A stretch of 64,000 nucleotides of DNA, taken from NCBI RefSeq assembly GCF_030269925.1, contig NC_085123.1:5084001-5148000 (forward strand), given 5' to 3'. The stretch comes from Bombyx mori (Eukaryota; Arthropoda; Insecta; Lepidoptera; Bombycidae). Numbering within the stretch: the stretch's first letter is position 1; each line of letters opens with the position of its first letter. Position numbers and translations under genes: made by a program. A model generated the notes under the pieces. That model saw only the letters and a list, made by a program, of their open reading frames with translations. It did no database searches and was not told the DNA's origin. Of the stretch, positions 1 through 10,353 are shown piece after piece.

Positions 1-1
1 G

Positions 2-3000
2 AGATGCGAACGCCAAAGGTATTTGCAATTGAAGAGCAGCGTTATCACATTACAAGCTTTGTATAGAGGGAAGAAGGCACGCGCAGAATTCACTAGAATT
101 AAAAATCTAATAATTGATTTACAAAGAAGAATAAGAGCGAATCAACTAATGAAAAAAGAAAGAGATAACTTCATAATGATTAAGAATGCAACAATTGTAA
201 TACAGAAATACTATAAGGCGCGTTGCGAGATGAAAAATGTTAGAGGTGTATACATGAAACAACAAACTGCCGTTAAAACAATACAACGATATTTCCGGTC
301 CTATCTTCTTGCAAAGAAACAGAGGGAAGAGTATCTAGAATTACTGAATGCCACTGTACTGATACAAAAAAGATACAAGAGCTTATTGCTTATGCGTAAA
401 GAAAGAAATGCTTTTAGAACTTTGAAGACCGCTACTGTAGAATTACAAAGGAGATACAGAGCATTGATTGCTATGAGAAGTTGCAAAAACTCCTATCAAT
501 GTTTACGCAAAGCTACTACACTCTTACAACGGAGGTATAGAGCTCTAGTTCTGATGAGGGTTCAAAGATCAGAATACGCGAATCTTAAGTCTAGTTGTAT
601 AAAGATACAAAACGCGTTCAGAGCGTATGTCAAAGGAAAACGGCAAAGGGAATATTTTATTAAACAAAAAACGTCCGCTGTTGTAATCCAGAATTGGTTT
701 AGAAGTTGTAAGAAAGCCAAGGAAGTAAGACATAACTATACGCTTATGAGAAAATCTTGCGTTGCCATTCAGATATATTACAAAGCGTTCATTATTGGTC
801 GGCAACAAAGACAGAAATATTTGAGAATTTGCACGGCCACTGTTCGCATACAAAGATTTTACAGATCCTATTTAGAAATGAGAACGGTCCGGAAACAATA
901 TATACGACTTAAAACCGCTACAGTAATCGTACAGACATACTATAGATCGTATTTGGAGACGAAGTTGCAAAGAGAGAAGTTCTTGAAATTGAGATCGGCT
1001 TCATCATTGATTGCCAAATACTACAGAAGCTATAAAGAAACTGAAGCGATACGAGAGAGATACAAGGTTTTGCATGAAGCCACTGTTACGTTACAAAGGA
1101 GGTACAGAAGTCTCGCGCAGATGAGGAAACAAAGAGAACAGTATTTGAAATTAAAACAGGCCGTTAAAACAATAGAAACCCGGTATAGATCTTTGTTAGC
1201 TATGAAGAAACAGAGAACAGCTTATTTGAAATTATGTTCCGCGGTAACTGTCATTCAAACAATGTACAGAGCTTGGCGTTCTATGGTCACAGAACGGAGA
1301 AGATATCAGTTACTACGAAAATCGTGCGTCTGTATACAGACACGTTACAGAGCTAATATTCAATGCAGAAATGATAGACGTAAATATTTGCATTACCGAA
1401 ACTGCGCAATTGTGTTACAAAGAAGATATAGAGCTCAGTTGTTAATGAGAAAAACGAGATTTGACTACATTAGAATAAAAAAGGCTGCTATTGTGATTCA
1501 AACAAGATACAGAGCGTATAGATGCATGTTGGAACACCGACAGACCTATACCAGAATAATTGAGAGCTGCGTAAAAATTCAGAAGTACTATAGAGCGTTT
1601 TTAATTGGAAGACGTCAGAGAGAGGAATTTTTGCGTTTAAAAACCGCAGCGGTTTTGATTCAACAACGCTTCAGAGCAACAGTACAGTGCAGAGAGATCA
1701 GAAATGAATATTTAAGATTAAAGACTGCAGCTATATTTACGCAACGTCGTATCCGTGCTAATAAAATTGCTATTATCGCTAAACGAAATGAAGCCGCTAA
1801 TAAAATACGCAATTGGTACATCTCTATACTGGAGCGCAATAAGTGTCGTTCCGTTTTCTTGAAACTAAAGGAATCCGCTGTGGTCATTCAATCGTTTTTC
1901 CGTATGTATATAACGCGTAAGAAATACGTAGAGATTAAAGAATCGATTATAATCATTCAACGTTTTTATCGCTCCTATAAATTATCGATTATGGAGAGAC
2001 AAAGATACGATAAAATAAGGCATGCAATAATAAAAACTCAATCGTGCGTCAGAAGGTACATTCAAAGGAGACGTTACTTAGAATTACGAAGTGCAGCTGT
2101 GACCATCCAATCCGCATACAGGTTAAAGAGACACAGAGAACTGGTATATGAGCAAAGGAACACAGCAGCGATATGCATACAGAAACATATGAGACGGTAT
2201 ATCGCTCAGTCGTTCTATACCAGACTTCGTAATAGTGCGATATTAATTCAGAAAATATGGAGAGGGAAACTACTTACAAGATTGATGCGCTGCAATTACT
2301 TACAGAAAAGGACTCTTATCATTAAATTCCAGGCTGTGATCAGAGGGTACCTGGTCAGAAAACAGGTTCGATTGCAAAAAGAAAATATAATAAGGATGCG
2401 TGAAATAGAGAGGCGTGATTGGGCAGCTTCTAGGATACAGGTAAGATCGATATAGTACCTAATTATGTATAAACGAGATATTTGGGAAATTTATATGTAA
2501 TATGTACGTAATTTATTTAATTTACTGAGTTCGCCCTCATAAAATACTACGATTGTTATTTTCAGATAGACATATTTTCTTTTATTTATGTTTTTTTTGT
2601 AGCTTAGACGGGTGGACGAGCTCACAGCCCACCTGGTGTTAAGTGGTTACTGGAGCTCATAGGCATCTATCTACAAAGTAAATGCGCCACCCGCCTTGAG
2701 ATATAAGTTCTAAGTTCTCAGTACAGTTACAACGGCTGTCCCACCCTTCAAACCGAAACGCATTACTGCTTCACGGCAGAAATAGGCAGGGCGGTGGTAC
2801 CTACCCATGCGGACTCACAAGAGGTCTTACCACCAGTAATTACGCAAATTATAATTTTGCCGGTTTGATTTTTATTACACGATGCTATTCCTTCACTGTG
2901 CAAGTCAATCGTGAACATTTGTTAAGTACATTCATTAGAAAACTTGGTTGGTACCCGCCGGCGGGATTCGAACACCGGTGCATCGCTAGATACGATTGTA

Positions 3001-5936
3001 CCGGACGTCTTATCCTTTAGGCCACGACGACTTCAAACGACTTCGACTGTTTTTCGTTGGACTAGTCTTCCAACGTGAGAAATAAATAAAATATTATTTG
3101 AATGTTTTACGTAATAATCTTTGTTTTTTAAATAGGCTTTGTTCCGAGGTCATAGAGTTCGTTTAGCTGTGGCTAACGATAGGCGAGTCACAGACTTGAG
3201 ACGCCGGTGGCGAGAAGGTGCTCTTGTCTCTTACCAAGAAACTTTAAAAGAGCGAAACGAAGAAGCGATGGATGTGCTCCGTAATATGTGCGATATAGAG
3301 ACTGTTATCAGAGCTTTCAGATCGCTTGGTGAGTATTCATTAAAATCTCAGGAGGAGGAGCTTTTGCGCCTTGATTACTACTACTAATAATAATAATTAA
3401 ACATCAATATGCATCGGGATGTCGTTGCAATGGATAAGAGACTCACAATACCTCGGCTTATGGGAATTGGAAGGGGCTGAAGGTGGTAAGTAGTTCGCAT
3501 CGCATAGCCTAGCGAAATGAAATAGTCAAGGAGTTACACTGTAGGTTCTACCGGAAACTTGCCGTATCTTATGTAGACCAATTAGCTCCCGCAGCCTGAT
3601 TACGCTTCGGTAACACCTTTAGAAGAACTGAAGATTTCTTTTATGCAATGATGGTCTATATTTTTTATGTTGTACCGTATGTTCCATGGGGAGTGCTCTG
3701 AGGAATTGCTTGAGATGATCCCCTCATCTCCATTTTATCATCACACCTCCCGCCATCGGAGCAGAGTTCATCCATATTATTTAGAACCGCTGTGTTCATC
3801 GACAGTGCATTTCCAGAGGCCTTTTTTGCCACGTACAATCCGGCTATGGAATGGGCTCCCCTCCACGGTGTTTCCCGAGCGCTATGACATGTCCTTCTTC
3901 AAAAGAGGCTTGTGGAGAGTAGTAAGCGGTAGGTAGGTTGGCTCTGCCGGATCTGCTCGCATCGTGAAAATAGTACTAATTATGTACAAGAAAGACTCTA
4001 GAACAGCGGTTCCCAAACTTATTTTGTCTACTGCCCCCTTTAAGAATAAATTATTTTTTAGCGCCTCCCTTTTTTTAACCTACTTAAAAACCACTATAGC
4101 GAGAACTCATACGGTGTCTAAGAGTCCTCCTAGATAAAATCAGAAAATCGCCTCCCAAGCCTCTACACAACGCCCCTATTTTATATCTGGGTGTCTTACC
4201 GCCCCCCTTTAGGCCTGCAGCGCCCACAAGGGGGCGTTATCGCCCACTTTGGGAAAGGCTGCTCTAAAAGCTTCATTCTTCTTCTTAATACTGATCCCAA
4301 ATCGATTTTCATCAGAACTATTAACGGAGGTATTCCCGATGATGTACAACGACAACGCGTCTTCGGTGGTGCGTCGCGTGTACGTGTACATGTCGGTCAC
4401 GAACCGCTCCATCTCCAGTATAGAGGTGCTGAAGTCAGCGGCCGCGGTACTAGTCAATCTCACCCGGTACAGGGTTACTGGACCTAAAATATATGCTGTA
4501 AGTACAAGTGGACTATCATTGAACATCTATTCAATAGAATTTATTACTCGTGGTAGGACCTCTTGTAAGTCCGCACGGCTAGGCACCACCACCCCGCCTA
4601 TTTCTGCCGTGAAGCAGTCATGCGTTTGGGTTTGAAGGGTGGGGCAGCTGTTGTAACTATACTTGAGACCTTAGAACTTATATCTCGAGTTGGGTGGCGG
4701 CATTTACGTGGTAGATGTCTATGGGCTCCAGTAACCACTTAACACCAGTTGGGCTGTGAGCTCATCCACACATGGAAGCAATAAAAATAATAATAATAAT
4801 TCAATAGAAAATTCTATACTATTAATTATTTGAGAGAACAGATCACCTTCAACGCTGGGGAATCCGTTTACGGATCGGTCGAGAGATTGAGAATTGAATT
4901 GAATGGATGTCGATTGAGAAAAGGTCTAAATTAATAAAATTAAATTTTCAGGGCTATTTTGAAAACATATATTAATTGCTAAGATTGGCCGTCGAACTTA
5001 CGATCCACCCGGTGTTCATTGATTACCGGAGCCCAAAGACATAAAATGTCGTCATTCACCTTGAGACGTGATTTATAAGTCTCAACTTTTACAGTACAAA
5101 GGCTGTCCCACCCTTCAAGCCGGAACGCTGACTGTTTCACGGCAGATATAGGCAGGGTGGTGGTAGCTGCCCGTATAGGTTCATAAGACGCCTCATCACT
5201 AGTAATTACGCACATTATAATTTTTGCGAGTTTGATGTTCATTACAATTTAAAAATTTGCTAAATACATATTTCATTAGAAAAATTGGTACTTACCTCCG
5301 GGAATACCGGCACAGTCTTATCGCTCAATACGAATGCACCGTGCCCTTTTCTTTAGGCCACGGTGACTTCATTGAAATTATGGTGATAAAATCCTTAATT
5401 AAGAGAAGAAACATTATTTTACAGAGAGATCGCATATCGCCAATATTGAAGTTCATGTGGAGATTTAGCAACAGTGAAACTCAATTGTTTTGCATACTTT
5501 CCTCTTATCTATGGCTTTTCGCTAAATACCAGGATGTGAAGAAGGTAATAAATTTTTTTACACCTAATTACGGTAACATAACTATGAGACGAATATATGC
5601 ATGAATTTACCGTAACCTTTTTTACAGGATCTGACAGAATATTTTCACTTGCCCGAGAACCACAAAATGCTAAAGACCATCAAAGGGAACATCGATAGAA
5701 TGAAACGTATGGCAACAAATACAATGAAGAACAAATATCACACACCACAACCGACTAGATTTGTCTCGCACACGTCCAATCAGTCTTTGAATCATAGCGT
5801 TTCCAGTAATAGCGGCTGTACGCACTTGGCGCCTGCCCTAGAACCTGATTACGGAATATTGAGAGCTGACAAACCTCGCTATTTTGAGGACGCACAGCAC
5901 GCTATTCATTGCCTATTTCTCACATACAAATTGTGA
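2..5936 (+). CDS. asp: Abnormal spindle (ASPM-like) protein, C-terminal part
   Basis: 3' part of the gene for the spindle-pole and microtubule minus-end protein Asp/ASPM. Exons by splice sites and phase: 2-2440 (frame open to the left edge), 3136-3328, 4316-4497, 5425-5544 and 5628-5936 (TGA), about 1080 codons. The first exon holds about 31 IQ motifs (pattern xxIQxxYRxxxxMRxxR), which bind calmodulin or light chain; the last is completed across the exon 1/2 junction (SRIQ-ALFRGHR). Exons 3-5 match the conserved ASPM tail: a helical repeat region (ISSIEVLKSAAAVLVNLTRY) and an end resembling human LKPDW...AIQMVMDTLGIPY (LEPDYGILRADKPRY, then AIHCLFLTYKL-stop). The N-terminal ASH and calponin-homology domains must lie left of the window. 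Introns carry Bm1, a LINE fragment and a hAT-like MITE, none in coding sequence. A poly(A) signal AATAAA lies at 6099. Family assignment is confident; exact exon edges are inferred. Confidence 0.9.
2591..3034 (-). repeat. Bm1 SINE, full length
   Basis: About 444 bp in asp intron 1. The right end is the tRNA-like head (complement of CGTGGCCTAAAGGATAAGACG, with a B-box-like GGTGTTCGAATCC); the left end is a T run, so the element points left. It matches the other copies here from head to tail. Confidence 0.85.
3640..3960 (+). pseudogene. 5'-truncated LINE: C-terminus of a jockey/R1-type reverse transcriptase
   Basis: The open stretch reads YRMFHGECSEELLEMIP, then RPFLPRTIRLWNGLPSTVFP and [19 protein letters not shown]. 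This is the C-terminal tail typical of insect non-LTR reverse transcriptases. No catalytic YxDD region is present, so it is a dead fragment. It lies in asp intron 2. The same tail recurs at 12848 (+) and 18740 (-). Confidence 0.7.
4004..4261. mobile_element. hAT-like MITE with 8-bp target duplication
   Basis: 258-bp element with imperfect terminal inverted repeats: CAGCGGTTCCCAAACT on the left, and on the right the complement of CAGCCTTTCCCAAAGT. It is flanked by CTCTAGAA (3996-4003) and CTCTAAAA (4262-4269), an 8-bp duplication with one mismatch as hAT elements make. It has no coding capacity. It ends 54 bp before the acceptor of asp exon 4316-4497. Confidence 0.75.
4540..4798 (+). repeat. 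Bm1 SINE, short form with target duplication
   Basis: 3' part of Bm1, starting near ACTCGTGGTAGGACC and ending in an A-rich/(TAA)n tail. It is flanked by direct repeats ATTCAATAGAA at 4529-4539 and 4799-4809, so this shortened copy inserted as a unit. It lies in asp intron 3. Confidence 0.8.
4998..5372 (-). repeat. Bm1 SINE, diverged
   Basis: Clearly older copy in asp intron 3. The head (complement of CACCGTGGCCTAAAG) ends about 50 bp before the acceptor of exon 5425-5544. The apparent reading frame through 5257-5424 is SINE sequence plus intron, not protein. Confidence 0.7.
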
Positions 5937-7415
5937 ATAACTGTTGACTCTAGTTTATTGCATTATGTTAAACTTGCTTCTGTATAGATTAACCTAAAAA
6001 TTTTATTATTATGAAATATTGTAATGTAAGGCATAAGGACTGATAATCTGCTTTTCAATGTTCATTGTAAATTGGTTACTTCTTTTTAAATACGCTGAAA
6101 TAAAAGCGATGGAACTGTTTTAGATTAGTAGAAGGACTTGGAATGCGTGACGTTTTTTGTGGGTAGGATAAGCAGACTACCATCTAAGACAGATTATCTA
6201 CAAAATTAGGACTTAGGTAATGAAACTTAAATAGATTGATGTCGTAATTAAACAAAAATAAAATAATTTGTAGTATTTCATGCTAGAAATTTAAAGATAT
6301 TTTTGTCTTAATGAACTTTGTATTATCCGTATTTGCGAACAGTATACAACTGGATCGATAATTTTCGTGTGAAATACGAATATTGACCGGTTTAATTATA
6401 AAAAGAAAATGTGTAGAACAAACATGTTACAGCGTTCCAACAACCATTAATTACCCTCAAATGACATTTTATGCTGTTATTTTTGACATGAGGAGCAAAA
6501 TAAACATATTTAATTAACGTACTAATTTAAAAATAAATATAATATTAATTTTATTCAAATCTTTCAATTCACATTTGATGGTTTTGTGATTATAGTCTAC
6601 TCGAGCTATATAGTATACTATAGTTATATACTATCAATTCTTGACTTTTAAAATAACCAAGTTTGAAAAGAAGCAGTGCTGAAACATCGTGAAACTTGTG
6701 ACGCTGCCTACTTTATTAGTTTTATTAGCGTCGATGTGGACTCTACGACGTCGAATGGCTTTTAGTTTTGTTGACTTTAAATATTCTAATGACTCTTGAT
6801 AGTTTTTCGACTTCGTGCGTTACCTTTAGCGACTTCTCAGTTTACGATAGGACGAATGAAATAATTTAATATATATTTTATCCGTTGTAGAATTGTATCC
6901 ATTTATCAAGCATTATGTTATTTAGTTAATACATTGTAAGTAACAATGGTCATTAAACTTTGAATAAAGACTCAAAACTTATTATATTTTCATTTCTAAA
7001 CAAGTTATTTTTGTCATTGCTTTATCTTGTAAAATAATCATTTATAGCATGAGTTGTTGTTGTCATCGCATTTTTCCCCTACCTAATCACCAGTAGCCTC
7101 TAGGGGCTGTTCCAGCTACGCATGGTTTGGATCGCTGAATCTACCATATCGGAATGTTGGCGATCCACCGAGAAGATCTCGCGAGAAACTCAGTGAGTTG
7201 TGTCTGTATTAAGTTTCAAACCGAACTCTTCGCTTCGATGAACACTACATAGACGAAATAAAACACAGTATTCGTAAATCCTTATGTTCGAATTTATTCA
7301 TAAACGGGATTGTCAAAATCGAGAACTCTGGTATGTAGATGAATAGTAAAAAGCGAATTAAACTAGAAATGTTAAAAGAAAACAAGGAAGCTGTAAGCAC
7401 GTTATGATTTAAATC
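5937..7415. other. asp 3' UTR and intergenic AT-rich DNA
   Basis: AATAAA at 6099-6104 lies about 165 nt past the asp stop and is the likely cleavage signal. The rest has no ORF or RNA gene I can support. A short fragment of the family B repeat (see 14162) lies at about 7076-7206, minus strand. Confidence 0.5.
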
Positions 7416-7428
7416 AATATATTGACAT

Positions 7429-7704
7429 TTTTTTTTTTTTTTTTTTTTTTTTTGTCAGGAGGAAATCGCCGGACTTCCGCCCTTCACTGGGGATGAAGGG
7501 CGGGGCATGTCGGAGTCGAACCGACTAAAACCTCCTGTCTCTCAACAACCAACGTCCAAACCTCGCATGAGACAAAACTCATGAAAAGGCAAAGGGGGGA
7601 AAGTGAAGCGTTTAGTGCGGAGCACATCTCTCCCATCACCCTCCCCCTCGGGACGCCGGACTGGCGGTCGTCGGCGCCACGACCACCAGCCCTCTCGGTC
7701 GGCA
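7429..7704 (-). mobile_element. 5'-truncated non-LTR retrotransposon tail with 13-bp target duplication
   Basis: The T run at 7429-7453 is the complemented poly(A) tail; GC-rich sequence follows to 7704. Direct repeats AATATATTGACAT at 7416-7428 and 7705-7717 flank it exactly. The intact 13-bp duplication and long tail indicate a recent insertion. It is a 3' end only; the apparent ORFs on both strands look like noise. Confidence 0.8.
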
Positions 7705-7855
7705 AATATATTGACATAGACAATACAATGACGTTGATTCGCTTTTTCTTAATTGTCATCTACATCTAATTTGTCAAATGAATGAATTATAGGTTAGCTG
7801 AGCTTTCCAAAATATAAACAAGCGATTTAAATCGAAAAAATTAAGATTATTTGAA

Positions 7856-7963
7856 ATGGACGAATTCGTAAACTATATTCTATTAATTTTAGTGATACTT
7901 CCAGTGGTATTATTCATCAATCTATGGGCCGGTATCGGCTGGGAATTGTTTGTTAACAATTAA
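7856..7963 (+). CDS. 35-aa single-pass membrane microprotein
   Basis: ATG in good context (GAAATGG), 35 codons, stop TAA, and a poly(A) signal AATAAA at 8035-8040, only 72 nt past the stop. The peptide starts MDEFVNY, has a strongly hydrophobic stretch at about residues 7-27 (ILLILVILPVVLFINLWAG) and ends IGWELFVNN: a short acidic N-terminus, one transmembrane helix and a tryptophan-rich exit. It is too short for ordinary ORF calling. It sits alone between asp and the ClC-7 gene, just downstream of a retrotransposon insertion. A 4-codon upstream ORF starts near 7776. I do not recognise the family. It resembles small integral membrane proteins in general shape only, and chance cannot be excluded. 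Confidence 0.5.
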   Translation: MDEFVNYILLILVILPVVLFINLWAGIGWELFVNN

Positions 7964-8040
7964 AGGTGACCAGATAAGATTTTTGAGTTTACTTGTATGA
8001 TCTAATTTTTTTTTTCGTTCATAATGAATTTAAAAATAAA

Positions 8041-10353
8041 GGCTGAATCATTCAAACAGTTTTTATTGTCTTCGACGAGAGATGTGTGTACGGCCCATCA
8101 CAAATGGTTCCTATCACTCATGAACAATAGCAATATCAGAGATACAGCCAAACTGCTACACACCTCTGGAGACTCTTTAAGTAATTTAATTTGAAGAAGG
8201 ACATATTATAGGGCTCAGGAAAACCTGGATGTAGGTGCAACTATGCTGAAGCTAAATGGTTGTACCAATACTATTATCTGAAAATCAAGAATAGATTCTA
8301 CTTTGGTGTTGGGTGACAGAAATCTCAGGGTTTTAGCCTTAGATTTTACAGTATCAAGCTTTAATAGAACCAAAGCTCTGAAGATCTTGAGAATCCCAAT
8401 TTTTTTTTGTTCTTGCTAATTTGTCAATTGACATTGTTATTTGACATATGGTGAGCCTAACCTTGTAGGTACTAGCAGCCTGCGAAAATCTACCGCAAAG
8501 CAGATTGAAAAGTAGGATAGCGGTTCTATTCGTAGAATTCAGAGATTCTTATATCACAATGTGGGCATTTTGATATCTATAGACTAATAATCGCTCAACA
8601 TTAGGTGCACCTAATAATCTACCAATATTTTATAAGTCGTCGTGGTCTAAAGGATAAGACGTCCGGCGTTCGAATCGCAGGCAAGTACCAATTTTTCTGA
8701 TGAAATACGTACTTAACAAATGTTCACGATTGACTTCCGCGGTGAAGTAATAACATCGTGTAATAAAAGTCAAACCGCAAAATTATAATTTGCGTAATCA
8801 CTGGTGGTAGGACCTTTTATGAGTCCGCAAGGGTAGGTACCACTACCCTGCCTATTTCTGCCGTGAAGCAGTAATGTGTTTCGGCTTGAAGGGTGGGGCA
8901 GCCATTGTAACTATACTGAGACCTTAGAACTTATATCTCAAGGTGGGTGGCGCATTTACGTTGTAGATGTCTATGGGCTCCAGTAACCACTTAACACCAG
9001 TTGGGCTGTGAGCTCGTCCACCCATCTAACAAAGAAAAAAAAGGTTAAAAAAAATTATTGACAGAACAGTTTTAACTAAAAAGGTAGGTAGGTAATGAAA
9101 TTTAAATTATATCACAAAGTTTATTCCCTTAAACATGTCAATATATTATTCTTATAAAAAATATCACTTTAGGTTTAACCATGTTATACAGATTTTTGTT
9201 ATTAAACTTAAAATAGTATATGGTTAAAATATGATAATATATGATTAAAAAATAAATTACTAATTTTAAAAATCACAATTAAGTCCAAGAAAGAAGATAA
9301 ATTAAACCTTCAATAATATATTCACTTTGATATTTTCTAAGTACATTTCATTTTAATGATTCAAAATTGTTATGAGAAAAAATGTAAAATATATTCTAAA
9401 CTTCAATTGCAAGTTGTAGACTTAATTAGAACTACTTTTATGGTTTTCATGGTGATGAACAATAGTTGAAGTATTCGAAACATAAGAGATAATAAATTGA
9501 AACTAATATGTTAAACTGCAAAAGGAGTTTTAATTAGGTCTACAATCTTTGAAATTTAAATAAAATGTAATCTAAACAAAATTCTCGATCTGTTTCAAAA
9601 TTCTACAAATACAATCAATCTAAGGAGCCCAATTTAAGTTTTCCAAAATTTTTATACGCAAAAATAAATGAAATAAAATTAACAGTATTTAATTTTATTG
9701 TAAGTAATTAAGTGTAATTAATTTGATCTAGTGAAGCGAGATCGAGAGAAAATGAATAAAATATATCCTCAGGAAGAATTGTATTGATTATGATAAATTT
9801 TCAAAACTGTTATAAAGGTATAATATAAGGCCTAATATAAAGACAAGAAGACAACAAAAAATTAAGGAAAATAATTGAAATGTATAGGAAAAAGAATATT
9901 TACAATAAAAAAACTCTAAATCCTACCTAAAGTGCTTGAACTGTCTCTAGAATTCCACGGCGATGCAAAAATTTAAAACAGTTTATAGGAATGCCCTTAG
10001 CAACATTGCTTCAGGTTTTACCTAAAAAATGTTTTGAAGTAATTTTCCTAAAAGTTTTTTTTTGGGGTACATAATATATAGTTGTTTTCTCATGTTTATC
10101 AAATTATAAAAACTAAATTACAAAAAAAATTAATCAAACTCATTACATTATTTATTAATTAAAATGATTTTAAACAAAATACTTTTAAGAAAATTTAATA
10201 CTCATTGTGATGCAAAAAAAATAGGAAAATTTCTAAGAGAATAGTACATCACCAGTAATATGTTTTATCACTTCATTATTCTTTGGAGATATGGCAGTCC
10301 ATAGTAATACGATATTACAGCTACCTACATATCTGTGTTCTAAACAATAAAAG
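8041..10353. other. Intergenic region: Bm1 copy and ClC-7 3' UTR
   Basis: Apart from the Bm1 copy at 8634-9042, this is very AT-rich DNA with no supported ORF. The part just below 10354 should be the ClC-7 3' UTR; a minus-strand AATAAA lies at 10151-10156, about 200 nt past that stop. At 8085-8130 there is a faint antisense resemblance to the LINE tail seen at 18740. Confidence 0.45.
8634..9042 (+). repeat. Bm1 SINE, near full length
   Basis: Head GTCGTCGTGGTCTAAAGG, body, then TCTAACAAAG plus an A run. There is a small deletion in the tRNA-like head between the A and B boxes (GTCCGGCGTTCGAATCG), so its own pol III promoter is probably damaged. Confidence 0.8.

Noticed and set aside
5257..5424. 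Open frame upstream of asp exon 4
   Set aside because: It reads through the head of a minus-strand Bm1 and intron. A good acceptor (TTTTACAG) at 5424 with matching phase defines the exon start.
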